Below, in pieces: positions 10,072-17,761 of a stretch of 51,261 nucleotides of DNA (position 1 is the first letter of the stretch; the number at the start of each line of letters is the position of its first letter). The notes below the pieces were generated by a model. It saw only the letters and a list, made by a program, of their open reading frames with translations. It was not told where the DNA came from and did no database searches. The position numbers and the translations under genes were made by a program. This stretch comes from Symploca sp. SIO2E9 (lineage in GTDB: Bacteria; Cyanobacteriota; Cyanobacteriia; Cyanobacteriales; Coleofasciculaceae), in assembly GCA_010692645.1 (NCBI GenBank), contig JAAHGS010000034.1, forward strand, positions 1 through 51,261. The letters are read 5' to 3'.

Positions 10072-10921
10072 GTGCTTAGACATTGGAAAAATGGGGTTGT
10101 GGTTGGCTTTATTATTGTGAGCATAATCCTGACTTGGGTAAGAAGTAATGCTGCCATAGGTATAATCACAGCATTGGGAATTTCTGCGTCAGTACTCTCT
10201 TACAAATATCCCCGTCAGGCACTTTGGGCATTTCTGATCTATATGCCGTTTAGTGGCACTATCACCTACTGGCTAGCTGGAGGTAATTCCTTATTTGAAT
10301 TTGCCCAAGATGTTTTCTATTTTGGCTTTGGTGCCAGTTTTTATCGGAGTATTGTTAGTTCTAACAGGGAAAGTAGGGAATTTTAGAAAGTTTATTCCCA
10401 TAGCTATGGCACTTGCTATATTGCTGGGAGTTTTAGTTACTGTTAATTCTGGACTGCTTCAGGAGCGCATAAATAGTTTTGTCAGCCGTTGGCATTACTC
10501 GCCTCCTCCTACCTTGATCGGGCAGCAATTTCATTGGGCATTTCGTCAACAACCGGGATTATTTGGAAAAGGTTTAGGAAGAGCTACTAGTATTACCCGC
10601 CACTTAGGTCCAACTAAACTGGTTACAACTTTCCACCCAAAGCTCCTTTATGAAATTGGTCTTTTGGGTTGTTTAGCGTTTTTGGTTATAGTTACGAGTT
10701 TGACTTTCCTGACATTCAAAGCTTACTGTTGTGTTCGGGACAAGAATTTAAGGGTAGTGGGGGTAAGTTTTTGGAGTTTGATTTTGTTGCTAAGTTACTG
10801 TCCTCATGGCTATCCCTTAGATTTAAATCCTGCAGCTGTCTATTACTGGTTCTTTGCTGGAGTAACTTTGAAGTTACCAGAAATTGAACAAGGAGAAAAC
10901 AACATAAATAATCAATCATGA
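10072..10921 (+). pseudogene. O-antigen-ligase-like (HpsL-type) membrane protein, middle deleted and frame broken
   Basis: Two overlapping frames make one damaged gene. The first (GTG at 10072, to 10386) gives an N-terminal membrane part ending in YPRQALWAFLIYMPFSGTIT and YWLAGGNSLFEFAQDVF. The second, in the +1 frame from about 10310 to 10921, gives a C-terminal membrane part with the Wzy/ligase-type segment LFGKGLGRATSITRHLG and FHPKLLYEIGLLGCLAFLV. That wording resembles HpsL proteins of hormogonium polysaccharide synthesis. Together they would be only about 280 residues, far shorter than such multi-spanning ligases, so a central block was probably deleted out of frame near 10310-10330. 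An assembly error is an alternative explanation. The last codons overlap the next gene by 4 nt. Confidence 0.65.
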
Positions 10922-12336
10922 AACTGCTAATTATCAGCTTAGTAGCTCCCAGCTTAACCCTAATCTCAGCAACAACTCTCAGTGCTCAAACTGATGTAAA
11001 TGTAGAGCCAACTCAGCTAACTGTAGCAGGAACTCGTGATCAAGTAAAAACTCGCAACTTATTTCTACGAACTACTGCTCCGATCAGGAATTTCCAGCTA
11101 ATTACTATGGATTTGAATCGAGCTGATGGTAGTGCTGTGTTTCCTGCCCAAGCAATTATTGCTCAAAAAACCCCAACTGAGCCTAGTAAGCCTAATGAAC
11201 TAACTTTTTTGGTACAGTTTGACCTACAGAAAGTACCCAGTAGTGGTGAATTTAGTGGGAAATTGCGGCTGAGTTATCAAGATGGAGAACAGAGTGTTCC
11301 TGTTACTGTCAGAGTTAAAGATCATTGGTTGCTGCCCTTAATTATGCTGTTGGTTGGCACCGGATTGGGTGTAGGAGCTTCTCTCTATCGAACTAAGGGT
11401 AAGCCAAGGGATCAAATCTGGATGCGGGTAGGGCAACTCCGGGCTCAGATGCAGGATGATCCAGATTTAATCAAGGCACAACCATTTCAATCAAGGGTAG
11501 AGGCGCAGTTATTAGATGTGAAAATGGCGTTACAGGGAGAACGTTGGCAGGATAGTCAGAAGGCTCTTGAACAGGCAGAAATGTTTTGGAGCAAATGGAA
11601 TAAGGGGCGTAGTGACTGGTCAATACAACTAGCTTATTGCCATCAACTACAACAGCGCTTACAGGATCTAAACCCAAATCTGCCTTATGTGCAGGATTTG
11701 CATCGCCGCCTAGAGAATGCTGTTGCAGATGTTCCAGATTTAGATGGTCCTGATAAATTGCGCGAGCGCCTCGAAGAAATTGCCCAACAGCTTAATGGCT
11801 TTCTTCAACTCCAGAGCAAAATACAGCAACTCCAGTCTTTATGTTCTCAGTTATCTGCTCAACAAGCATCACCATGGCTCTCTAAGAAAGAGGAATTGGA
11901 GCAAAGGCTCAATAATTTATTGCCATCCCAACTCAGTGAGGATAAAGACTTTGAAGATAAGCTGGAAGAAGCGATCGCTGCAATTAGTAAATTAGTTGCA
12001 GAAAACTCAGCAGTTGCCAAAGGATTGCCGAGATTAACAGTAACTCCACCAAGCCCTCTCGTCGCCCCGGCACCCCCAGTTCATGCCTTAAAGTGGGAAA
12101 AACAGATGAATCGGGCTGGGCTTCGCTTGCGAGTATTTAATATAGCTAGCTATTGCGTAGCAGTTTTCTTCTTAGCTGGGGCTGGCTTTAGTGAATTGTA
12201 TGTTGACAAAACTACTTTTGGTGCCAACCCCTGGAAGGATTATTTTGCCTTGCTAGCTTGGGGTTTTGGGGCTGAAGCTAGTCGTGATGCGATTGCTAAG
12301 GCAATGCAGAGTAGGGGATTACCAGGGTTTAAGTAA
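10918..12336 (+). CDS. Membrane protein with periplasmic beta domain and cytoplasmic coiled coil, unknown function
   Basis: The protein is not recognised. Visible parts are a signal peptide (residues 1-23, ending TTLSAQ), and a periplasmic beta-rich domain of about 115 residues (VNVEPTQLTVAGTRDQVKTR...). A transmembrane helix at about 141-160 (LLPLIMLLVGTGLGVGASLY) and a long glutamine/leucine-rich helical region (about 165-380, probable coiled coil) follow. Two C-terminal hydrophobic segments complete it (VFNIASYCVAVFFLAGAGF and DYFALLAWGFGAEASRDAI). The start overlaps the end of the broken ligase gene by 4 nt, suggesting translational coupling before that gene decayed. It could be an envelope-spanning mechanosensing or assembly factor, but there is no direct evidence. 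Confidence 0.75.
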   Translation: MKLLIISLVAPSLTLISATTLSAQTDVNVEPTQLTVAGTRDQVKTRNLFLRTTAPIRNFQLITMDLNRADGSAVFPAQAIIAQKTPTEPSKPNELTFLVQFDLQKVPSSGEFSGKLRLSYQDGEQSVPVTVRVKDHWLLPLIMLLVGTGLGVGASLYRTKGKPRDQIWMRVGQLRAQMQDDPDLIKAQPFQSRVEAQLLDVKMALQGERWQDSQKALEQAEMFWSKWNKGRSDWSIQLAYCHQLQQRLQDLNPNLPYVQDLHRRLENAVADVPDLDGPDKLRERLEEIAQQLNGFLQLQSKIQQLQSLCSQLSAQQASPWLSKKEELEQRLNNLLPSQLSEDKDFEDKLEEAIAAISKLVAENSAVAKGLPRLTVTPPSPLVAPAPPVHALKWEKQMNRAGLRLRVFNIASYCVAVFFLAGAGFSELYVDKTTFGANPWKDYFALLAWGFGAEASRDAIAKAMQSRGLPGFK

Positions 12337-12364
12337 TAAGTAATAAGTAATAAGTAATAAGTAA
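12333..12364. repeat. TAATAAG tandem run
   Basis: Four to five copies of the 7-mer TAATAAG directly follow the stop codon. The same run, read on the other strand as ATTACTT, occurs near 29876-29910 and partly near 13055. Confidence 0.7.
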
Positions 12365-12491
12365 GTAGTCAGACATAAATTTTGTTCGCTGTATTAAGAA
12401 ATATTACTTGTCCTCAAACCCTTGCTAATCCCTACTCCCGGCTCCCGGCTCCCTCTTCCTCATAGTTAACTTTAATTATGTCCGACTACTT
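12363..12491. mobile_element. MITE-like element with 16-nt terminal inverted repeats
   Basis: AAGTAGTCAGACATAA (12363-12378) matches TTATGTCCGACTACTT (12476-12491) as an inverted repeat with one mismatch. Both ends are flanked by TAATAAGTAA-type sequence, as if the element had inserted into that run. The 129-bp body has no open frame; it holds C-rich CCCGGCTCCCGGCTCCC. Confidence 0.5.
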
Positions 12492-12508
12492 AATAAGTAA
12501 TAAAAAGA

Positions 12509-12617
12509 ATATAGCGTTTCTCGCTCTTGATAAAGTACATTCATTTTTTTTACCCCCACTCCCCACTCCCTACTCCCCCATGACGAAAGTACTTCACTAG
12601 ATAGAGAAGCGCTATAT
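12509..12617. mobile_element. Second MITE-like hairpin element
   Basis: ATATAGCGTTTCTC (12509-12522) pairs with GAGAAGCGCTATAT (12604-12617) with one mismatch, and an inner AAAGTAC/GTACTT pair extends the hairpin. The centre is a C-rich ACCCCCACTCCCC run. Its right end touches the stop codon of the TPR gene at 12618. Confidence 0.5.
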
Positions 12618-12863
12618 CTAGTTCTTAAGCTCGTCAATTTTCGCTTTTGCCTCGTTGGCTCGACGCAAATTACCTGCTGCTTTGAAGTAATATTTTGCTT
12701 GTTCAAAAGACTTTATTGCTCTTTGTTTGTTACCCCTATTAGCAAGGGCAATACCTTCCGAGTAGTAGTCATTAGCTTTAATGTTTGGGTCATTCCAATT
12801 TTGTATCCTCGCGATTACGTTAGTCCTAATAGCTTGGGCAAATCCTTGAATAGACATCGACAT
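12618..12863 (-). CDS. Small TPR protein
   Basis: The 81-residue protein carries a tetratricopeptide-like pair of helices: YYSEGIALANRGNKQRAIKS and FEQAKYYFKAAGNLRRANEA. It is a paralogue of the 58-residue frame at 13150-13326, sharing the pattern YY.EGIAL.NRG.K..AI.SF..A...F. The N-terminal 30 residues (SIQGFAQAIRTNVIARIQNW) are extra. It lies on the same strand as, and downstream of, the TIR-STAND-WD40 gene, but a terminator at 13083-13112 lies between the two TPR genes, so it is probably transcribed separately. TPR domains bind proteins; the partner is unknown. A MITE abuts its stop codon. Confidence 0.65.
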   Translation of the reverse strand: MSMSIQGFAQAIRTNVIARIQNWNDPNIKANDYYSEGIALANRGNKQRAIKSFEQAKYYFKAAGNLRRANEAKAKIDELKN

Positions 12864-13082
12864 ACACCTTTATTTTGCAAGAACCAACTCAGTCAATAGC
12901 TTCATAAATTACTAGTGCATTCAAGAATAATGAAATTCTCGTTAGTGTTAGTTTTAATACGCTAGTTATTTATATAATGCTGTACTAAGCTTCAAATTAA
13001 AATGGGACTATTCCGGATTTACTCTTAGGTTTTTTCGCAGGATTTATATTACTTATTACTTACAAAGCATTTAATAATACAT

Positions 13083-13112
13083 AAAAAAACTGGCTTGGAG
13101 CCTTCAAACCAG
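13083..13112 (-). terminator. Rho-independent terminator after the small TPR gene
   Basis: Read on the minus strand, CTGGTTTG pairs with CAAGCCAG (8 bp with one G-T pair, 7-nt loop AAGGCTC), followed by seven T. It lies 38 nt after the stop of the 58-residue TPR gene and would end the transcript of the TIR/caspase locus. Confidence 0.75.
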
Positions 13113-13149
13113 GATTTAGTAAACTTAATGCAAATAGAACTTGTTATAG

Positions 13150-13326
13150 TCAGCCTCTCAGTTGTTTAATTTGGGCTTGCGCTTCCTCGTAACGGTTCAA
13201 ATCTTTTGAAGATTGAAAGTGTTCTGCTGCTTTTTGAAAACTTGCGATCGCAGAACTCTTGTCTCCCCTGTTGACCAGGGCAATACCTTCTTTGTAGTAG
13301 CGTTCACCTTCATTGTTTATGTTCAT
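13150..13326 (-). CDS. Very small TPR protein
   Basis: A 58-codon frame starts with ATG at 13326 and reads MNINNEGERYYKEGIALVNR, then GDKSSAIASFQKAAEHFQSS, then a charged tail ending KQLRG. This is one complete TPR motif plus a capping helix, and it parallels residues 30-80 of the protein at 12618-12863. It follows the WD40 gene on the same strand, about 240 nt after its stop, and is closed by a good terminator. It may be a solubility or adaptor subunit of the caspase/TIR locus, or an independent gene. Confidence 0.6.
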   Translation of the reverse strand: MNINNEGERYYKEGIALVNRGDKSSAIASFQKAAEHFQSSKDLNRYEEAQAQIKQLRG

Positions 13327-13567
13327 AGGAGTTCTTGTGTTTTTTTCAGATTGAACAATTTTTACTTCAAATTTAAATCCTTACTTTCCTTATTTTATTC
13401 TATGATTTTTGTAAAAAATGGTATGGAGCATTTGAGAAGGCAGGAGGCAGAAGGCAGAAGGCAGAAGGCAGAAGGGGCTGGGGGATGTTAGCGAAGCGGC
13501 ACGAAGTGCGGGCAAAGGATTGAGCTGCAAACCTGAAATACTCCCAAATGAAGATATAAACCTTGAA

Positions 13568-16500
13568 CTATTGTTGCTGACAAATAGTACTCTGAGTGTG
13601 GTTATTCTTAGTCTGAAGATAGTCACTTAACCAATTACAGCTGCGTTCAAGTAAATCATCCAAATCTAGATTCCACATAATTACTTTTTCTGGAAGAATA
13701 CCTGGAAGACCAGCAGCTGCAATAATTTTACCATCAGGACTGAAACTGACATCAATGAATTTTTGAGAATACCCTAATTTTTGAGAATACTTTGTCAAAG
13801 TTTTAAGGGGTTGATCGCTGTCTATACTCCAAAGCTTGACAGTTCCATCTAAACTTGCTGAAGCTAAAATTTTACTACTAGGGCTGAATTTAACTCGATG
13901 AACACTACCTGTATGACCTTGAAAAACTTGGATTTGCTGACCATTTAGACGCCAAAGTTTGATAGTTTGGTCAGCACTAGCTGAGGCAATTAACTTGCCA
14001 TCGAAACTGAAACTTACACCCATTACTCCACCACTATGACCTTCAAGATTTTGAAGCAATGTGCCATCAAAATGCCAAATTTTCACCGTCTTATCTGCAC
14101 TAGCTGAGGCAATATTTTTACCATCGGGACTGAAGCTGATGCTAGTAACAAAATCACTATGCCCTGGAATACTTTTAAGTAATTTGCCATCAAGATTCCA
14201 GAGTTTCACCGTCTTATCAAGACTAGCAGAAGCGATAGTTTGACCGTCGGGACTAAAGCCGACATCAGTAACTCCTTTGCTATGTCCTGTGAGAGTTTTA
14301 AGTAATGTGCCATCAAGACGCCAAAGCTTCACTGTGTGATCAACACTAGCCGAAGCAATAATTTGACCATCTGGGCTAAAACTGACTTTGATTACACCCT
14401 GATTGTGGGCTTGGAAAGTCTGTAGTAACTTCCCATCCCTTTGCCAGATTTTGATAGTTCCGTCTTCACCTCCTGAGACGAGCTTTTGAGCCTTGGGGCT
14501 AAAACTAAGACTACTGCCATCAAGGATTTTAAGTACAGCCATACCATCAAGATGCCAGATTTTAACAGTATTATCTGTACTAGCGGAGGCAATAATTTTG
14601 CCATCAGGACTGAAACGGATTTCTGTGAATATACTGTCATCACCTTTAAAAGTTTGCAAAAGTTCCCCATCTTCTAGATTCCAGAGCTTGAGAGTGCCAT
14701 CCGTACTGCTAGAGGCGATAGTTTTGCCATCGGGACTTATATCTAAGTAAACAACAGCATCCATATGTCCTGGAAAGGTTTTAAGTAGTTTGCCCTTGAC
14801 ATTCAAAAGCTTAACGGTGCTGTCGGCACTAGCTAAAGCCAAAGTTTGGTTATCAACAAAACGCACCCAATAGACTTCATTAATCTCCTTAATCGTTTGG
14901 ATTAACCTGCGCTCTTTTAAGCTCCAGAGTTGAATAATTCCATCTATACTGACAGTGACAATTTTTTGACCATCTGGACTAAAATTGACAGCCGTGACTC
15001 GATTACCTGGTGCTGGTAAAGTACTCAGGAGTTTACCATCTAAGCCCCAGAACTTTATTTTCTTCTCCTGCGTCGCAGTAGCCAAGGTTTGACCATCCGG
15101 ACTCAAACTGAAAGTAGAAAGTTTATTTTGTGGTTCAATAGAATTGATCAAGGTGAAGTTGCCATCAGGCTGATACTGCCAGATTTTGATAGTGTTGTCT
15201 AAACTAGCTGAAATTAAAGTCTTACCATCTGGAGTAAAGCTGACACTAAAAACTTCTTCCTGATGCTTTGTAAGAGTTTGAAGCAATTCGCCGTTAGACT
15301 TCCACAACTTGATAGTACTGTCCATACTAGCAGTAGCAATCTTTTGACCATCTGGACTAAAACTCACACTTAGAACGTGGTTTTGATGCCCTTTTAGACA
15401 GTTGTACTCTCTGATGCGATAAACTACCTGCTGTAGCTCAGTGATTACTCGCATCTTGGTATCTTCTTGGGGGAAAAAAGTTTTTTGCAGTAATTCCCCA
15501 GCCTCGACACTTTTTTCTAGAGCATTCAACTCTTGATGAGAGGCAAATAAGGCTGGTGATGAAGCACTAAGAGCTTCAATAGTTCTGAGCCGATTTTTGA
15601 TGGTTCCGTTAACTGCAGCAAATGCTGCTAGCCCCACTAGAGCAATTATAGAAATAGTCGCTGTCTGAACTGCTTTACGGGCTTTTCTTTCCTGTCTTAA
15701 TCTGCCTGTAATTAGTTCTAACTCTCGCTCTCTAGCTTCTTGTTGGAGTTTTTTGTTTTCTGCGATCGCAAGACTACTGGCTTCTACTAAAACATGTAAG
15801 GAAAGATCATAACCCAGCTCTATGGCATCAGGAGAGTCAAGCCAGCGTTGTGCTTGTACCAGTTCAACTTCATCCAAAAGACCACCGCTACCTTGACCTA
15901 AGTTTATCCAATCGAAGGCTTGACGCTCCAATCGCCTGCGAGTTTGTTCGGCTTCTCGACGCTGATTGAGCCACTGTCCTAAAGTAGGCCAGCCAGTAAT
16001 CAGAGCTTCATGGGCGATGTCAGCTTTTTTAGAACGGTTGTCTTCTCCAGCACTCAGTGTTAGTAGGCGAGAGTTAGTTAGATGAAGCAATGTCTCCTCA
16101 AATAATTGCCAATCATCATCGGCAGCAGTTAAAGCTTTAACTGGTTGCTGGCGGCGAGTATCAGCGCGTCCTTCGCCAAATTGCACCAACCGTAGGAAAA
16201 TACGGCGAGCATATCCCTGTTGTTCGTCACTCAAGGCAGCTAAGGCTGCATCAGCACGGCGGGCAATCGCTACTTGCAATCCTGTAGTTTTGTCACTTCC
16301 TGCTGCCCCATAAGCCTTACGGGGTAGTACTAAAGCCTCGTAAGCTCTTAGAGGTAAAAATCTGCGCTCTAACCGCTCCCACAATAACACTAACGTCTCT
16401 TGAATTAGAGGTAAAACTCCCGGTTCACCAACAGCATCTCTCACCAAGCGCTCGATTAAAGTTGATTCTACAAACACATCAACATTCTCAGCTGGTTTGA

Positions 16501-17575
16501 CAATCGCTTCACGTAACCCTGCTTCATCTAAAGGAACTACCTCCAGCCGATGAGACTGGATTTTTTTCCACAGTGGTGAACCCATCAAGTCAGGATAAAA
16601 ATCAGCCCTAACAGTCAAAATTAAGTAGCAGTTGGGAGTCTCCGCTAGACGCAGCAATGCTTGTTGAAAAGGAATAGCTTCCTCTTGGGCTAGGGTAAAT
16701 ACTTCCTCAAATTGATCAACCACTAGCAGCAGTCGTTGAGTATGGCGTTGTGTTCCATTCAGCTTTATCTCTGAAGAAGCTGAATGGGTTTGTGTCTCTA
16801 GAAGCTTTATCTCTAAAGACGTCGAATTGGCTTGCTCTAAACCCAAACCAGTTTTTAGAGTTTTGAGTGGTATCTCACCAGGGCGCATGGTGTGAATTAA
16901 CCACTCGCCAGAGCCAAAACGTCGGCTGCGACGCAGTGCAGGAATTAATCCTGCTAATACCAGAGAAGATTTGCCACTGCCTGATGGACCAATCACACTA
17001 ATAAATGGATGCAGACGTAAACGCTCTATGAGTTCTTCTACTTCTTGAGTACGTCCAAAAAAGCGATCGCTATTAGCTTCTGTAAAAGCTTCCATACCAG
17101 GGTAGGGACATGGTGGCTTTAATAACTCACCAGGAATAGAGCGCTGCAAGTCGTTACACAGACGGAGGATAGCTTCTTCCCACTCCTCTGGATTAGTAGC
17201 ATTAAGTTTAACCAGAGAGCTTAGGCGAGGCGGCAGTTTGACTGGCTCTAAAACTAAGGGAATAACAGGCCAAGTCACTGTCTCTAAACCGTAACACTGT
17301 GCCAACAAGTCTACAAATTTGTTAAAGCCGTCTGCCATGTAGGCTGGAGAGATTACCAGTAAGGTACGCTGGCTTTGTTCAATGGCACGCTCAAATTCGA
17401 GAATACGAACTTTACCCAGTTCAAATGCGGCTTCTGAGTGGTAACGGATACCTGCTTGTTTGAGGGCATTGAGTAAGTAGCCCTCTACCCATGCATGGTT
17501 GGCGTCAGCATAGGAGATAAAAAGATCATATTTTGCTGTTTCCACTTTTGTTAAGGGGACTGTTAATACTTGCAC
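13568..17575 (-). CDS. TIR - STAND NTPase - TM - WD40 (14 repeats) protein
   Basis: Domain order over 1335 residues: TIR at about 14-110 (KYDLFISYADANHAWVEGYL...LLVISPAYM), then a nucleotide-switch NTPase starting CPYPGMEAF at 156. The NTPase has Walker A GPSGSGKSS at 196-204 and Walker B LLLVVDQFEE at 282-291, the pattern of nSTAND1 proteins. A helical region, one transmembrane helix at about 637-656 (TATISIIALVGLAAFAAV) and 14 WD40 repeats (about 724-1325) follow. Fourteen repeats fit two seven-blade propellers. The TIR lacks the SxWCxxE glutamate of NAD-cleaving TIRs (SPAYMADGFNKFVD), so it is likely an adaptor. The gene lies 186 nt downstream of a caspase-TIR gene on the same strand. A sensor/scaffold of a regulated-death or signalling pathway is the natural inference. 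Confidence 0.9.
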   Translation of the reverse strand: MQVLTVPLTKVETAKYDLFISYADANHAWVEGYLLNALKQAGIRYHSEAAFELGKVRILEFERAIEQSQRTLLVISPAYMADGFNKFVDLLAQCYGLETVTWPVIPLVLEPVKLPPRLSSLVKLNATNPEEWEEAILRLCNDLQRSIPGELLKPPCPYPGMEAFTEANSDRFFGRTQEVEELIERLRLHPFISVIGPSGSGKSSLVLAGLIPALRRSRRFGSGEWLIHTMRPGEIPLKTLKTGLGLEQANSTSLEIKLLETQTHSASSEIKLNGTQRHTQRLLLVVDQFEEVFTLAQEEAIPFQQALLRLAETPNCYLILTVRADFYPDLMGSPLWKKIQSHRLEVVPLDEAGLREAIVKPAENVDVFVESTLIERLVRDAVGEPGVLPLIQETLVLLWERLERRFLPLRAYEALVLPRKAYGAAGSDKTTGLQVAIARRADAALAALSDEQQGYARRIFLRLVQFGEGRADTRRQQPVKALTAADDDWQLFEETLLHLTNSRLLTLSAGEDNRSKKADIAHEALITGWPTLGQWLNQRREAEQTRRRLERQAFDWINLGQGSGGLLDEVELVQAQRWLDSPDAIELGYDLSLHVLVEASSLAIAENKKLQQEARERELELITGRLRQERKARKAVQTATISIIALVGLAAFAAVNGTIKNRLRTIEALSASSPALFASHQELNALEKSVEAGELLQKTFFPQEDTKMRVITELQQVVYRIREYNCLKGHQNHVLSVSFSPDGQKIATASMDSTIKLWKSNGELLQTLTKHQEEVFSVSFTPDGKTLISASLDNTIKIWQYQPDGNFTLINSIEPQNKLSTFSLSPDGQTLATATQEKKIKFWGLDGKLLSTLPAPGNRVTAVNFSPDGQKIVTVSIDGIIQLWSLKERRLIQTIKEINEVYWVRFVDNQTLALASADSTVKLLNVKGKLLKTFPGHMDAVVYLDISPDGKTIASSSTDGTLKLWNLEDGELLQTFKGDDSIFTEIRFSPDGKIIASASTDNTVKIWHLDGMAVLKILDGSSLSFSPKAQKLVSGGEDGTIKIWQRDGKLLQTFQAHNQGVIKVSFSPDGQIIASASVDHTVKLWRLDGTLLKTLTGHSKGVTDVGFSPDGQTIASASLDKTVKLWNLDGKLLKSIPGHSDFVTSISFSPDGKNIASASADKTVKIWHFDGTLLQNLEGHSGGVMGVSFSFDGKLIASASADQTIKLWRLNGQQIQVFQGHTGSVHRVKFSPSSKILASASLDGTVKLWSIDSDQPLKTLTKYSQKLGYSQKFIDVSFSPDGKIIAAAGLPGILPEKVIMWNLDLDDLLERSCNWLSDYLQTKNNHTQSTICQQQ

Positions 17576-17679
17576 CCTGCATTCGGAGGAATAGCAGTAG
17601 TGTTGACCACAACAGCAGCAGCATTAATTCCGGATTTTTGTAATTTATATAGCGTTAAAAAAGCAACCCCCTTAAGAGG

Positions 17680-17750
17680 GAGATGGGGAGAGGGGGAGAG
17701 GGGGAGATGGGGAGACGGGGAGACGCGGAGACGCGGAGATGGGGAGAAAT
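17680..17750. repeat. G-rich tandem repeat (GGGGAGAT/GGAGACGC type)
   Basis: Runs of GGGGAGA, GGGGAGAT and GCGGAGAC units lie between the caspase-TIR gene and the TIR-STAND gene. Similar arrays occur near 19010, 25595, 28655, 31225, 40760, 43595, 50140 and 51180. Four or more G-runs per 25 nt could form G-quadruplexes. Confidence 0.75.
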
Positions 17751-17761
17751 TTTATAAAAGG

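Noticed and set aside
13213-13491. Plus-strand 92-codon frame
   Set aside because: It is antisense to the 58-residue TPR gene and ends in an AGGCAGAAGGCAGAAGG repeat.
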